Shown piece after piece: positions 1 to 7,780 of a stretch of 64,000 nt of DNA. The first letter of the stretch is position 1, and each line of letters starts with the position of its first letter. Source of the DNA: an uncultured Acidimicrobiales bacterium (GTDB taxonomy: Bacteria > Actinomycetota > Acidimicrobiia > Acidimicrobiales > SZUA-35); contig CALKTH010000022.1 in the NCBI GenBank assembly GCA_937997485.1, positions 124,001-188,000 on the forward strand, in the 5' to 3' direction. The position numbers and the translations under genes were made by a program. The notes under the pieces were generated by a model, which saw only the letters and a program-made list of their open reading frames with translations, was not told the DNA's origin and ran no database searches.

Positions 1-1958
1 TCCCGCAGTCCCGCCGGCCCGTCCGGCTCGATCACGACGAGGCGTCCGTCTGTCAGAAGCGGCACAAAGAGGGACGTCACCGTGAGGTCGAACGTGAGGG
101 CACTGAACAACGGGGCGACCGGAGGTTCGTCGCCGACGTAGCTCTCGACGGCAAACGCTAGGTAGTCGGCCAACCCCGCATGCGTGATCGGCACCCCTTT
201 TGCCTCGCCCGTCGAGCCCGACGTGAACAGCACGTACGCCTCGTTCTCGGGGTGGATCTCCGGCAGATCGGTTTCCGGCTGCTGTGCGCTCGCTCCTCGT
301 GCAGCGAGATCGTCATCCGTGAGCGTGAGGGTGCAACCCGCCCGTTCGATGAGCCGTTGACGGCGGATGTCCGGATGAGTGGGGTCAAGGGGAACGTAGC
401 TCGCGCCAGCTCGAAGGATGCCAAGCAGCGCAGCCACACTTGCCGCTCGGCGATGAACGTTGAGCGCAACCCGGTCGCCGGGAGCGACGCCTCGATGTCG
501 GAGGTCGGTCGCCAGGCTGCCTGCCCAGGCCCAAAGCTCCTCGCCCGTCCAGGTCTGCCCCTCGAATTCGAGGGCAGGCCGATGGTTCAGCGCCAAGGTG
601 TCGGCGAGCCGATGCAGAATTGTGGGCGGCCGCTCGAGTGCAGGCGGACCACTTCCCCAAGCATCAATACGAACTCGCTCAAGCGGATCGGTGAGCTCGA
701 AGCTCCCGATCGAGGCGTCGGGGTCGGAGACCATCGCATCGAGCACCGCCCAAAGATGACCCCGCGCCGTTCGATGGTGGACCTCCGAGGCGGCGGCCTC
801 GTTCAGGTCGAGGAAGAGTTGAGGCTCCACCGATCCGTACGTTGTGAGTTGAAGACCAAGCAGGTGATTGGGGTCAGCCGCCCCGGGGTGGATCCACGAC
901 GTGCGGCTGGCCCCACCATCGAAATCACCCAGACCAGATGACCGAATGACATTGACGATGGCGGACACGTCAGCGGCGGAGGCGCCGATGCCGGGATGGG
1001 CATGGGATGCAGACGTCATCACCTGCTTGGCAATGCGCTTGTGCAGCGATCGGAACGTGTCGCCCTTGTCGACCGCAACATCAACGGGATAGACCTCCAT
1101 CACGGGCCCAATAAGGGATCGTGCGTCGGCCGCACGTCGGTTGTGGACCGGCATCCCGATGCTGAATCGCTCCGCGCCCGTGACTCGGCTGATCAGAATG
1201 CTGGCGGCGGACATCAGGAATGCCGTCCAACCGAGATCCTCGCTCACCAGCCGGTAGTCGGTCTCGAGGCGGTGCGAGATTCGCTCCATCAGGGCGTCAT
1301 CGACGCCCACCGGCACGCGCCGATTGGCCGCAGTGCGCTGACGAACCGGACGGTAAAGATCGGCCAGAACCGGAGCGGGAACACGCGCCGACCAATGCGC
1401 CATCGCCTTCGTGCGGCGACGGTCAGTGCGGTCTTCGATACCAGCCGCCCATGCGTTGTACGACAGCACATCATCGAGGTTCTCACCGGCATAGGCCCGG
1501 GCCGTCGCTGCATGGACGAGAGCGGAAGACGTGGCATCGGTCAGGACGTGGTGCAGCCCCAGGTACCACGACACGGTGTCGTCTTCGTGCACCAGAATCA
1601 CGCTGTCGTAGCCACAGACGCTCATGTCGATGGGTGACACGATCCGGTCCTCGGCCCAGGCCTCGATCTTCGATCGAGCGATCTCGATGCGTTGGCTCAA
1701 GGGTGGCGTGTCGATCAGGGAAGGAACGTCGCCGTCGATTCGAAGCCGAAGCGTGTCGCTCGCAGCGACCACGGACGCAAACGCGGCGGAGAGCCGGTCC
1801 GGGTCGACGAGCGCCTCGAACGAGGTCAGCAGCGCCATGTTCTGCAGCGGCGATGTCGGGTTCCGACGCTGCGAGGACCACAGCGAGCGTTGCGCCGAAC
1901 TCAAGATCAGGGAGGGAGAGGTGTGCCCCTCTGCGCTCGTGTGACCGACCTCGTTCAC
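1..1958 (-). CDS. Non-ribosomal peptide synthetase, condensation and adenylation domains (3' end outside window)
   Basis: Reads leftward from a GTG at 1958 that overlaps the stop of the carrier-protein gene (GTGA), so about 652 residues are visible. The first 430 or so form a condensation domain: an opening SSAQRSLW motif near residue 20, and HHVLTDAT at 136-143, where the second His and the Asp of HHxxxDG are kept but Gly is Ala. An adenylation domain follows, with LGILRAGASYVPLDP, the phosphate-binding loop YVLFTSGSTGEAKG and FSALTFDLTVTSL. The domain is cut by the window edge, so substrate and downstream domains are unknown. There is no carrier domain in front of the condensation domain, so it most likely accepts an acyl group from the free-standing carrier encoded just upstream. 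Translational coupling suggests one operon. Confidence 0.9.
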   Translation of the reverse strand, partial: MNEVGHTSAEGHTSPSLILSSAQRSLWSSQRRNPTSPLQNMALLTSFEALVDPDRLSAAFASVVAASDTLRLRIDGDVPSLIDTPPLSQRIEIARSKIEAWAEDRIVSPIDMSVCGYDSVILVHEDDTVSWYLGLHHVLTDATSSALVHAATARAYAGENLDDVLSYNAWAAGIEDRTDRRRTKAMAHWSARVPAPVLADLYRPVRQRTAANRRVPVGVDDALMERISHRLETDYRLVSEDLGWTAFLMSAASILISRVTGAERFSIGMPVHNRRAADARSLIGPVMEVYPVDVAVDKGDTFRSLHKRIAKQVMTSASHAHPGIGASAADVSAIVNVIRSSGLGDFDGGASRTSWIHPGAADPNHLLGLQLTTYGSVEPQLFLDLNEAAASEVHHRTARGHLWAVLDAMVSDPDASIGSFELTDPLERVRIDAWGSGPPALERPPTILHRLADTLALNHRPALEFEGQTWTGEELWAWAGSLATDLRHRGVAPGDRVALNVHRRAASVAALLGILRAGASYVPLDPTHPDIRRQRLIERAGCTLTLTDDDLAARGASAQQPETDLPEIHPENEAYVLFTSGSTGEAKGVPITHAGLADYLAFAVESYVGDEPPVAPLFSALTFDLTVTSLFVPLLTDGRLVVIEPDGPAGLR

Positions 1959-2248
1959 TGCACCGATGCCGCGAGCTGCTCAGCGAACGCAACCATGCGG
2001 TGCGCGGTCTGAAAGTTCTCCAACGTCACGTCGATCGGATCGACATCCACACTGAGCTCGTCTTCGAACCACGAAACGATCTGCACCACTCCGAGTGAGT
2101 CGACCAGTCCGGTGAGCAGCAGATCGGTGGAGAGTTCGATGGTCGCGGAAGGGTCGACGGAGATCTCCTCGTTCAAGAGCTCGAGGAGGTTCTCCGTGAA
2201 GCCAGCAGGAAGAGCACGGATGACATCGGTGTTCTGATCGTTCGTCAT
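1955..2248 (-). CDS. Free-standing peptidyl/acyl carrier protein
   Basis: A 97-residue acidic protein with the phosphopantetheine attachment motif LTGLVDSLGVVQ; the Ser of DSL should carry the cofactor arm. The ATG at 2248 overlaps the stop of the adenylation-enzyme gene (ATGA), and its own stop overlaps the GTG of the NRPS gene, so the three genes are translationally coupled. From this position it should be loaded by the upstream adenylation enzyme and should deliver the tethered acyl group to the condensation domain downstream. A longer frame to 2410 exists, but the overlap makes the shorter start far more likely. Confidence 0.88.
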   Translation of the reverse strand: MTNDQNTDVIRALPAGFTENLLELLNEEISVDPSATIELSTDLLLTGLVDSLGVVQIVSWFEDELSVDVDPIDVTLENFQTAHRMVAFAEQLAASVQ

Positions 2249-3987
2249 GGGGCAATCTCCGTCGACTTCGAGGGCTCGGGCGACGTTGCCCGAGCGATCA
2301 CTTCCCGCACACTTCGCCGATCGATCTTCCCGGATGCCGTCAGTGGAAATGACGGCATGACGGTGATGGCTCGTGGAAGCGCGGCAGGTGCCAACCGAGG
2401 TCCGCACCACTTCTGGATCGTACGCAACGCGAGCGGACCTGAGCCAGAGACGGCAGCTTCGCCCATCGTTGCGTGGGCCGAATCGGCTACGACCGCAGCC
2501 ACGAGTTCCAGTGGTCCGCCATCAACGCTTCGAGGACCGACGACCGCGTGAAGCACGCCAGGGGCATCGGTCAACACCGACTCAACGGCCTCCAGCTCGA
2601 GCCGAACACCGCGGATCTTCACCTGATGATCGGCTCGACCTCGGAACCAGAGGCATCCGAGTTCGTCCGCGACGACGACGTCACCGGTCCGGTACCACGG
2701 GTCCTCGTCGGGAGATTCGCTGGGGAGCAATCGGTCCTCGTCGAGATCCGGACGCTGCCAATAGCCGGTCATCACGGTGGGCGCTTGGACCCACAGCTCC
2801 CCCGGCTCGCCAAGCTCGCAGTCTCGGCGGTCCTCGTCGACCACGCGCACTCGCACATCGCCCCATGGGCGGCCAAGCGGAATCTCCGTCTCCGGGTCGG
2901 GCATCCCCGACAGCTCGTGGACCGTGCAGACGTTGGTCTCCGCCGGACCGTAGGCGTTGCTCACCCTGATGCTCGGAAGCTTTTCCATGAGCGCCCGGAG
3001 AGCGCCCGGCGGGTATGGCTCGCCGGCGTAGATCAGGTGGCGAAGAGCGGAGAGGTCTCGGCGCTCAACAGCGCCGCGGCTCTCGATCTGCCGAAACTGG
3101 AATGGCACGGAGTACCAGATGGTGATGCCAAGGGCTGCTGATCGCTCGACGAAGCTCGCTGGCATCCGGAGGTGCGTGTCGGGAATGACCACGACGGCAG
3201 CTCCAGCGAGCGGGGCGCTGTAGAGCTCCAACGTCGACATGTCGAAGTGCAGGGGCGACATGCCGGCGACGCGATCGGTCTCGTCGATCCGATGAGTGCT
3301 TACCGTGAGCTCGGCGTAGGCCAGACCGCTGCGATGCGTGTGCAGCATGCCCTTCGGAGTACCGGTCGAGCCCGAGGTGAAGATCAGGTACGCAGGATCA
3401 TGTGGGCGCACGACCGGAAGGGAATGGGCGCCGGCGGCGTCATCGACCGCCTCGCTACCCACCTCGTTGGCCTGGGCCAGGACGCCGCCCTTGCCTTCCA
3501 GGTCTGCTCCCGGGTCGGTGCACAGCAGCAGGTCCTCGGGAAGAAGACCGGCCAAGCGCTCGGTGGTGTTCGGGTCGAGGTAGGCCGCGACAGGAGCGGT
3601 GGAGCTGATGACCGCAGAGGCATGCGGTGGGGGCGCCAAGGGGTCCAGCGGCACGCCGACCGCTCCCGCCCGGAGCACAGCGTGCATCGCCAGAAAGGAG
3701 GCGGTGGACTTGTGCATCGAGACCAGCACTCGATCGCCGCTCCGGACACCGGCGAGCCGAAGATTGGATGCCATCTGGCGGGTGACTCGTTCGAGGTCGT
3801 TCCACGACAGCACCTGCTCCGCCCCGTTGCGATCGAGTCCGAAGAGCCCGGGAGTGTCGCCGCCGGACCGCGCTGCGGCCGGCAGGAGATCAGCAAGCGT
3901 TCGAACATCGCCGTTCAGGGAGGGTGGAATCTCGGCTCCACCAGAGTTCTGAGCTTGCTGCGCCGCTGTTGCAGCAGACCTCCACAT
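2245..3987 (-). CDS. Stand-alone adenylation enzyme, prolyl-AMP-ligase-like
   Basis: A 580-residue acyl/aminoacyl-AMP ligase that would activate an amino acid and load it on the carrier protein encoded next. Seen: YLIFTSGSTGTPKG near 200, NAYGPAETNVCT near 345, YRTGD near 432, and the catalytic Lys of SGKIDRR at 554. Aligning by eye to gramicidin synthetase, the ten pocket residues read D249 M250 L253 Y292 I319 A321 A345 V353 C354 K554 (DMLYIAAVCK). This resembles, from memory, the proline code of pyrrole-pathway ligases such as PltF and RedM, and ETNVCT is also typical of that group. The ATG at 3987 is preferred because GGGAGG lies just upstream; the frame stays open to 4053. Proline specificity is inferred. 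Confidence 0.85.
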   Translation of the reverse strand: MWRSAATAAQQAQNSGGAEIPPSLNGDVRTLADLLPAAARSGGDTPGLFGLDRNGAEQVLSWNDLERVTRQMASNLRLAGVRSGDRVLVSMHKSTASFLAMHAVLRAGAVGVPLDPLAPPPHASAVISSTAPVAAYLDPNTTERLAGLLPEDLLLCTDPGADLEGKGGVLAQANEVGSEAVDDAAGAHSLPVVRPHDPAYLIFTSGSTGTPKGMLHTHRSGLAYAELTVSTHRIDETDRVAGMSPLHFDMSTLELYSAPLAGAAVVVIPDTHLRMPASFVERSAALGITIWYSVPFQFRQIESRGAVERRDLSALRHLIYAGEPYPPGALRALMEKLPSIRVSNAYGPAETNVCTVHELSGMPDPETEIPLGRPWGDVRVRVVDEDRRDCELGEPGELWVQAPTVMTGYWQRPDLDEDRLLPSESPDEDPWYRTGDVVVADELGCLWFRGRADHQVKIRGVRLELEAVESVLTDAPGVLHAVVGPRSVDGGPLELVAAVVADSAHATMGEAAVSGSGPLALRTIQKWCGPRLAPAALPRAITVMPSFPLTASGKIDRRSVREVIARATSPEPSKSTEIAP

Positions 3988-4316
3988 TCCGCACCTCCCT
4001 CTCGTCTTCCACGCTCGCCACCAACACCGTTCGCCGTGTCGAAGACCAATCACGCCGCGCCCGGCGGTGCGATCTCCTCTTCTCTACGTCACATCGGCAG
4101 TTTTGGATGCAGAGTTCGTGTCTCGGAACATATTTGTCACGACGTCCACGGGGGACACTTTTGGCCTCTTCGTGCATCCAAAGAGCCAAGTGGCGACGTA
4201 AAGAGAGTGTCGGCGGGGCTCGATCTGAGCGTTTCTTACCGGTCGACGTCAGAATTGGGGCCCTTCTGCCGACGGAAGAAGGCATGGCGTGAGGTGATGG
4301 CAATGAGGAGGAGGGC
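3988..4316. promoter_or_regulatory. Divergent intergenic region of the NRPS locus
   Basis: About 330 bases with no supported gene separate the leftward adenylation/carrier/NRPS operon from the rightward dehydrogenase. It must hold both promoters. Good ribosome-binding sites sit at each end (GGGAGG before 3987; AGGAGGAG before 4317). The stretch around 4090-4190 is less GC-rich than the surroundings, as expected for a promoter. I see no strong palindrome or terminator. Confidence 0.5.
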
Positions 4317-5534
4317 ATGAGCGAACACAGCGGTGGCGCTGCATCTGTGTCGCGCTCCGACCTCGCACTTGCCGCCCTGCTCGACGATGCTCATCCCATC
4401 AAGGTGGCAGCCGCCGAGTGGGCTGAGTCACACCTCAGCTCCACGTCCTCCGCTTTCGATCGCGCCGACGTTGAGGCGCTGGCGGAGTTCGGGGCCCAGG
4501 GACAGCTCGTGCCAACGGCCCTCGGCGGCACCGGTTCCGACATCATCGAGGCGCTGCTGACGTTCGAAGGGCTCGCGCTCGGCTCCGCGAACAACGGGCT
4601 GATCTTCGCTATTGCCTCCCAGGTCTTTGCCATGCAGCGGGCGCTGCTTAGTGCAGCGACGCACGAGCAGCGGCAGCGCTGGCTCCCCGCCCTCTGTTCG
4701 GGTTCGGCCGTCGGCGCCTTTGCCATGACCGAGATCGACGCAGGATCCGATTCATCAGCGATCCAAACGTCATTCGCAACCATCGACGAAACGGCTGGAG
4801 CCGAGCGCTACCTCATCAACGGCAGCAAGACCTGGATCACCGCCGGGCCTGTCGCCGATCGGGTCATTGTCTTCGCCACCAAGGATCCGGGCCTCGGACG
4901 CTGGGGAATCACCGCCTTCTGCGTTGAGGCCGACCGAGACGGCATCACACAGTCGGCGCCCATCGAGAAAATGGGTTTGACCGGGAGCCCCTTCGGCACG
5001 ATCGACTTTCACGACGTCGAGGTCAGCGCCGATGACCGGCTGGGGCCCGAGGGATCCGGTGCCAGCATCTTCTCCGGCGCCGTCGAAGGTGAACGGGCGT
5101 TCCTCTATGCCTGCCAGCTCGGCTCGGGCGAGCGAGTGCTTACCCAAACGATCGACCGAGCCCGACGGCGTGAGCAGTTCGGAAAACCCATTGGCGCCAA
5201 CCAGGCGGTTGCTCACCGCATCGCTGAAATGAAGCTCCGCCTCGAGGCCAGCCGTCTGCTCGTCTACAAGGCTGCAGCCTTGGCTTCCAGTGGACGCAGC
5301 GTGTCGCTTGCCTCCGCGTTGGCAAAGATCCATACATCAGAGGCCACCGTCGCGAACTCCATTGATGCTCTGGGCATCCATGGTGCACAGGGCTATACAA
5401 CCCAGCTCCCGATTGAGCAGGAAGTCCGGGATGCTCTGGGCGGGCTCGCCTATTCGGGAACGTCGGACATTCAGCGCATGATTGTGGCTCGTTTGTTGGG
5501 CGTCGAAAGACCTGTCCGAAAGCGATCGCCGTGA
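4317..5534 (+). CDS. Acyl-CoA dehydrogenase family flavoenzyme, possible prolyl-carrier oxidase
   Basis: A 405-residue flavin-dependent dehydrogenase of normal family length. Seen: AFAMTEIDAGSD near 135, INGSKTWIT near 167, REQFGKPIGANQAVAHRIAEM near 285, and a C-terminal GLAYSGTSDIQRMI. In medium- and short-chain enzymes the catalytic base is the Glu of YEGT; here that position is Ser380. A Glu is present at 259 (VEGERAFLY), where isovaleryl-CoA dehydrogenase and, as I recall, carrier-bound prolyl oxidases place the base. It diverges from a prolyl-ligase-like gene and a carrier protein, so oxidation of a carrier-bound amino acid is the most economical role. An ordinary catabolic acyl-CoA dehydrogenase is the alternative. 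A strong AGGAGG ribosome site precedes the ATG. Confidence 0.88.
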   Translation: MSEHSGGAASVSRSDLALAALLDDAHPIKVAAAEWAESHLSSTSSAFDRADVEALAEFGAQGQLVPTALGGTGSDIIEALLTFEGLALGSANNGLIFAIASQVFAMQRALLSAATHEQRQRWLPALCSGSAVGAFAMTEIDAGSDSSAIQTSFATIDETAGAERYLINGSKTWITAGPVADRVIVFATKDPGLGRWGITAFCVEADRDGITQSAPIEKMGLTGSPFGTIDFHDVEVSADDRLGPEGSGASIFSGAVEGERAFLYACQLGSGERVLTQTIDRARRREQFGKPIGANQAVAHRIAEMKLRLEASRLLVYKAAALASSGRSVSLASALAKIHTSEATVANSIDALGIHGAQGYTTQLPIEQEVRDALGGLAYSGTSDIQRMIVARLLGVERPVRKRSP

Positions 5535-5626
5535 TGCCGTCGATCGATGTCGAGGCCCACCCAGGGCACTCGAGACACACCGCAGACAACGACCGAAACC
5601 TCGACAAGGAAAGCCAAATTTCGATC

Positions 5627-7027
5627 ATGCAGAACCTCTCTCGGACCGAAAGCAACGCAGGCACAATCCGCCGCGTCCTCTTGGTGCTGACCGCCACGTT
5701 GGTTGCGTTGCTCACACTGCCGTCGCCGGCGTCGGCGCACGCTGGGGACCAGTCGTATCTGTATTTGGACGTCTCCGACCTCGAGTTGGCTGGTCGGATC
5801 GAGTTCCCGTTGAGCGACATCGAGGAGGTCTTTGGCATCGACTTCATCAACGAGGCATCGGACGACGACACGCTGGCGCTGATCGACCCCCGTCTGAGCG
5901 AGCTGCAGGCCTACGCCGACGAGCACGTCAACATTGCCACCATCGACGGCCAGGACCTGACCCTGACCTTCGATGGGCGCAGCCTGCTCTCCACCGACAA
6001 GTTCGACCAGGACAACAACTACCTCTGGCTTCCGTTCACCGTCGACGGGTTCACCGGCGAGACGCCCCGTGAGTTCATCATCGACTTCGATCCCTTCTTC
6101 GACGAGATCGACGGTCGCGATGGCCTGCTCGTCATCGAAAACGACGTCGAAGGCGGCGTGTTCGGCAATGAAGCAGAGGCGCTGCTGACGTATGACTCCG
6201 GCACGCGGACCCAAGAGGTTCGTCTCGGTGATGCCAGCGCCTGGAAGAACTTCGTGTCCAGCGTGAACCTCGGCGTCGACCACATCAAGACCGGACCCGA
6301 CCACGTGCTCTTCGTGCTGGTCTTGCTCATTCCCGCTGTGCTCGTCTTCACGGGCCGTGGCTGGCAGCCCTCCCAGGGCTTCGGTAGCTCGCTGTGGCGG
6401 GTCCTCAAGATCGCCACGATGTTCACCGTCGCCCACTCGATCACGTTCACCCTCGCCGGGCTCGAGATCCTTCCGCTGCCACCTTCCAAGTTCGTTGAGG
6501 CCATCATCGCCATCTCGATTGGCCTCGCCGCTCTGCACACCCTGCGCCCGATCATGCCGAACAAAGAGTGGCTCATCGCTTTCGCCTTCGGCCTCTTCCA
6601 CGGCATGGGCTTCGCCACCCTGGTTGATGGCCTGGACGTGAGCCGCAGCACGCAGCTCGTCTCCCTTGCTGGACGCAACGTCGGCATCGAGATCGGCCAG
6701 GTCGCCGTCATCATCCTGTTCTTCCCCGCTCTGTACCTGCTGCGCCGGACCCGGTACTACATGCCCTTCTTGTGGGTTTCATCGTTGGCTCTCACCGCTG
6801 TGGCGCTGGGTTGGATGTACGAGCGCCTGGCCGAGACCGAGATTGGCGTGTCCAGCTGGATCGAGCCGGTCTTCAGCGTGCCAAACATCTTCTTCTACGT
6901 GGCCGGGCTCACCGCCATCGCCTTGGCGGCCTTCTTCACCGAGGACCGCAACGGCCGCCTCATTCCGCTTGATCTCGACGACGACGTCGCTCCGGCCGAC
7001 GACGAGCGAGTGCCTACACTCGTCTAG
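5627..7027 (+). CDS. HupE/UreJ-family membrane protein with N-terminal exported domain
   Basis: A signal peptide (RRVLLVLTATLVALLTLPSP, then ASAHA) leads to an extracytoplasmic domain of about 200 residues, then seven hydrophobic segments. The membrane part has HIKTGPDHVLFVLVLL, FTVAHSITFTLAG and FGLFHGMGFATL, the His/Asp-rich signatures of HupE/UreJ proteins, which are linked to nickel or other metal uptake; the substrate is not predictable here. The ATG at 5627 is chosen because the signal peptide starts there. The frame is open from a GTG at 5531 that overlaps the preceding stop, and no start has an ideal ribosome site. Its TAG stop directly abuts the ATG of mftE, so the two are probably co-transcribed. 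Confidence 0.8.
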   Translation: MQNLSRTESNAGTIRRVLLVLTATLVALLTLPSPASAHAGDQSYLYLDVSDLELAGRIEFPLSDIEEVFGIDFINEASDDDTLALIDPRLSELQAYADEHVNIATIDGQDLTLTFDGRSLLSTDKFDQDNNYLWLPFTVDGFTGETPREFIIDFDPFFDEIDGRDGLLVIENDVEGGVFGNEAEALLTYDSGTRTQEVRLGDASAWKNFVSSVNLGVDHIKTGPDHVLFVLVLLIPAVLVFTGRGWQPSQGFGSSLWRVLKIATMFTVAHSITFTLAGLEILPLPPSKFVEAIIAISIGLAALHTLRPIMPNKEWLIAFAFGLFHGMGFATLVDGLDVSRSTQLVSLAGRNVGIEIGQVAVIILFFPALYLLRRTRYYMPFLWVSSLALTAVALGWMYERLAETEIGVSSWIEPVFSVPNIFFYVAGLTAIALAAFFTEDRNGRLIPLDLDDDVAPADDERVPTLV

Positions 7028-7714
7028 ATGACGTCTTCCCGCCTCGGCGATCACACGTCACCCGAGGCGGGCAACCGTCCCCTTCTCCTGGTCCCGTTGG
7101 GTTCAACAGAGCAGCACGGGCCTCACCTGCCGCTCGCGACGGATTCGATCATCGCTGGGGCGTGGGCTGACGGGCTGGCTCGAGCGCTGAGCGCTGAGGG
7201 TGTGCCGTGTCTCGTTGCCCCCCTCCTCCCCTACGGCTCAGCTGGCGAACATCAGAGCTTCCCCGGCACCCTCTCGATCGGCCAACCAGCGCTACGGGAA
7301 GTGCTCATCGAGCTGGTTCGCTCTGCAGCCCACCACCACCGCGGCGTCGTGCTCGTGTCGGGGCACGCTGGCAACGCCGTTCCACTTCATAGCGCAGCGG
7401 AGCAGTTGACCGAAGAGGGACATCAGGTCATTGCGCTCCTGCCACGTCTGGACGGTGCCGACGCGCACGCTGGTCGGACCGAGACGTCGCTCATGCTTCA
7501 TCTACGACCGGAGCTCGTCCGGCTCGACCAGGCAGCCGCCGGGGCGACGGCCCCGATCACCGAGCTCTTGGATGCCATGCGGTCGGGCGGCGTCGCGGCG
7601 GTGTCGGAAAACGGCGTTCTGGGCGATCCGACCGGCGCGTCAGCAGCAGAGGGTGCGGAGCTCCTCAACCAGCTGATCCACTTGGGACTGCGACAGACGT
7701 CACTGCTACGTTGA
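7028..7714 (+). CDS. mftE: Mycofactocin precursor peptidase, creatininase family
   Basis: A 228-residue creatininase-fold metal-dependent amidohydrolase. Seen: LGSTEQHGPHLPLATD near 25, GEHQSFPGTLSIG near 75, SGHAGN near 117, and DAHAGRTETS near 150. These blocks hold the metal-binding Glu, His and Asp residues and match MftE, the peptidase that releases the C-terminal Val-Tyr-derived unit (AHDP) from the modified MftA peptide. The MftE assignment rather than generic creatininase rests on DAHAGRTETS and on the neighbours: a nicotinoprotein alcohol dehydrogenase and an MftF-like glycosyltransferase downstream. It starts one base after the HupE-like stop. MftA, MftB and MftC are not found in the window. 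Confidence 0.85.
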   Translation: MTSSRLGDHTSPEAGNRPLLLVPLGSTEQHGPHLPLATDSIIAGAWADGLARALSAEGVPCLVAPLLPYGSAGEHQSFPGTLSIGQPALREVLIELVRSAAHHHRGVVLVSGHAGNAVPLHSAAEQLTEEGHQVIALLPRLDGADAHAGRTETSLMLHLRPELVRLDQAAAGATAPITELLDAMRSGGVAAVSENGVLGDPTGASAAEGAELLNQLIHLGLRQTSLLR

Positions 7715-7780
7715 CGCCCTTGTCACAACGCATCGCATGCCGCCAGGCATCGGTGCCACACACGAAGGAACGGATCACTG

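Noticed and set aside
180-1637. Rightward open frames across the first 2 kb
   Set aside because: They are antisense to a continuous leftward NRPS frame with clear condensation and adenylation motifs.
4090-4200. GTGTC/GACAC words between the divergent NRPS-locus promoters as an operator
   Set aside because: The arms are short and irregularly spaced; no convincing dyad emerges.
7715-7780. Possible mftA precursor in the gap between mftE and the dehydrogenase
   Set aside because: Only 66 bases, with no frame ending in the IDGMCGVY core expected of MftA.
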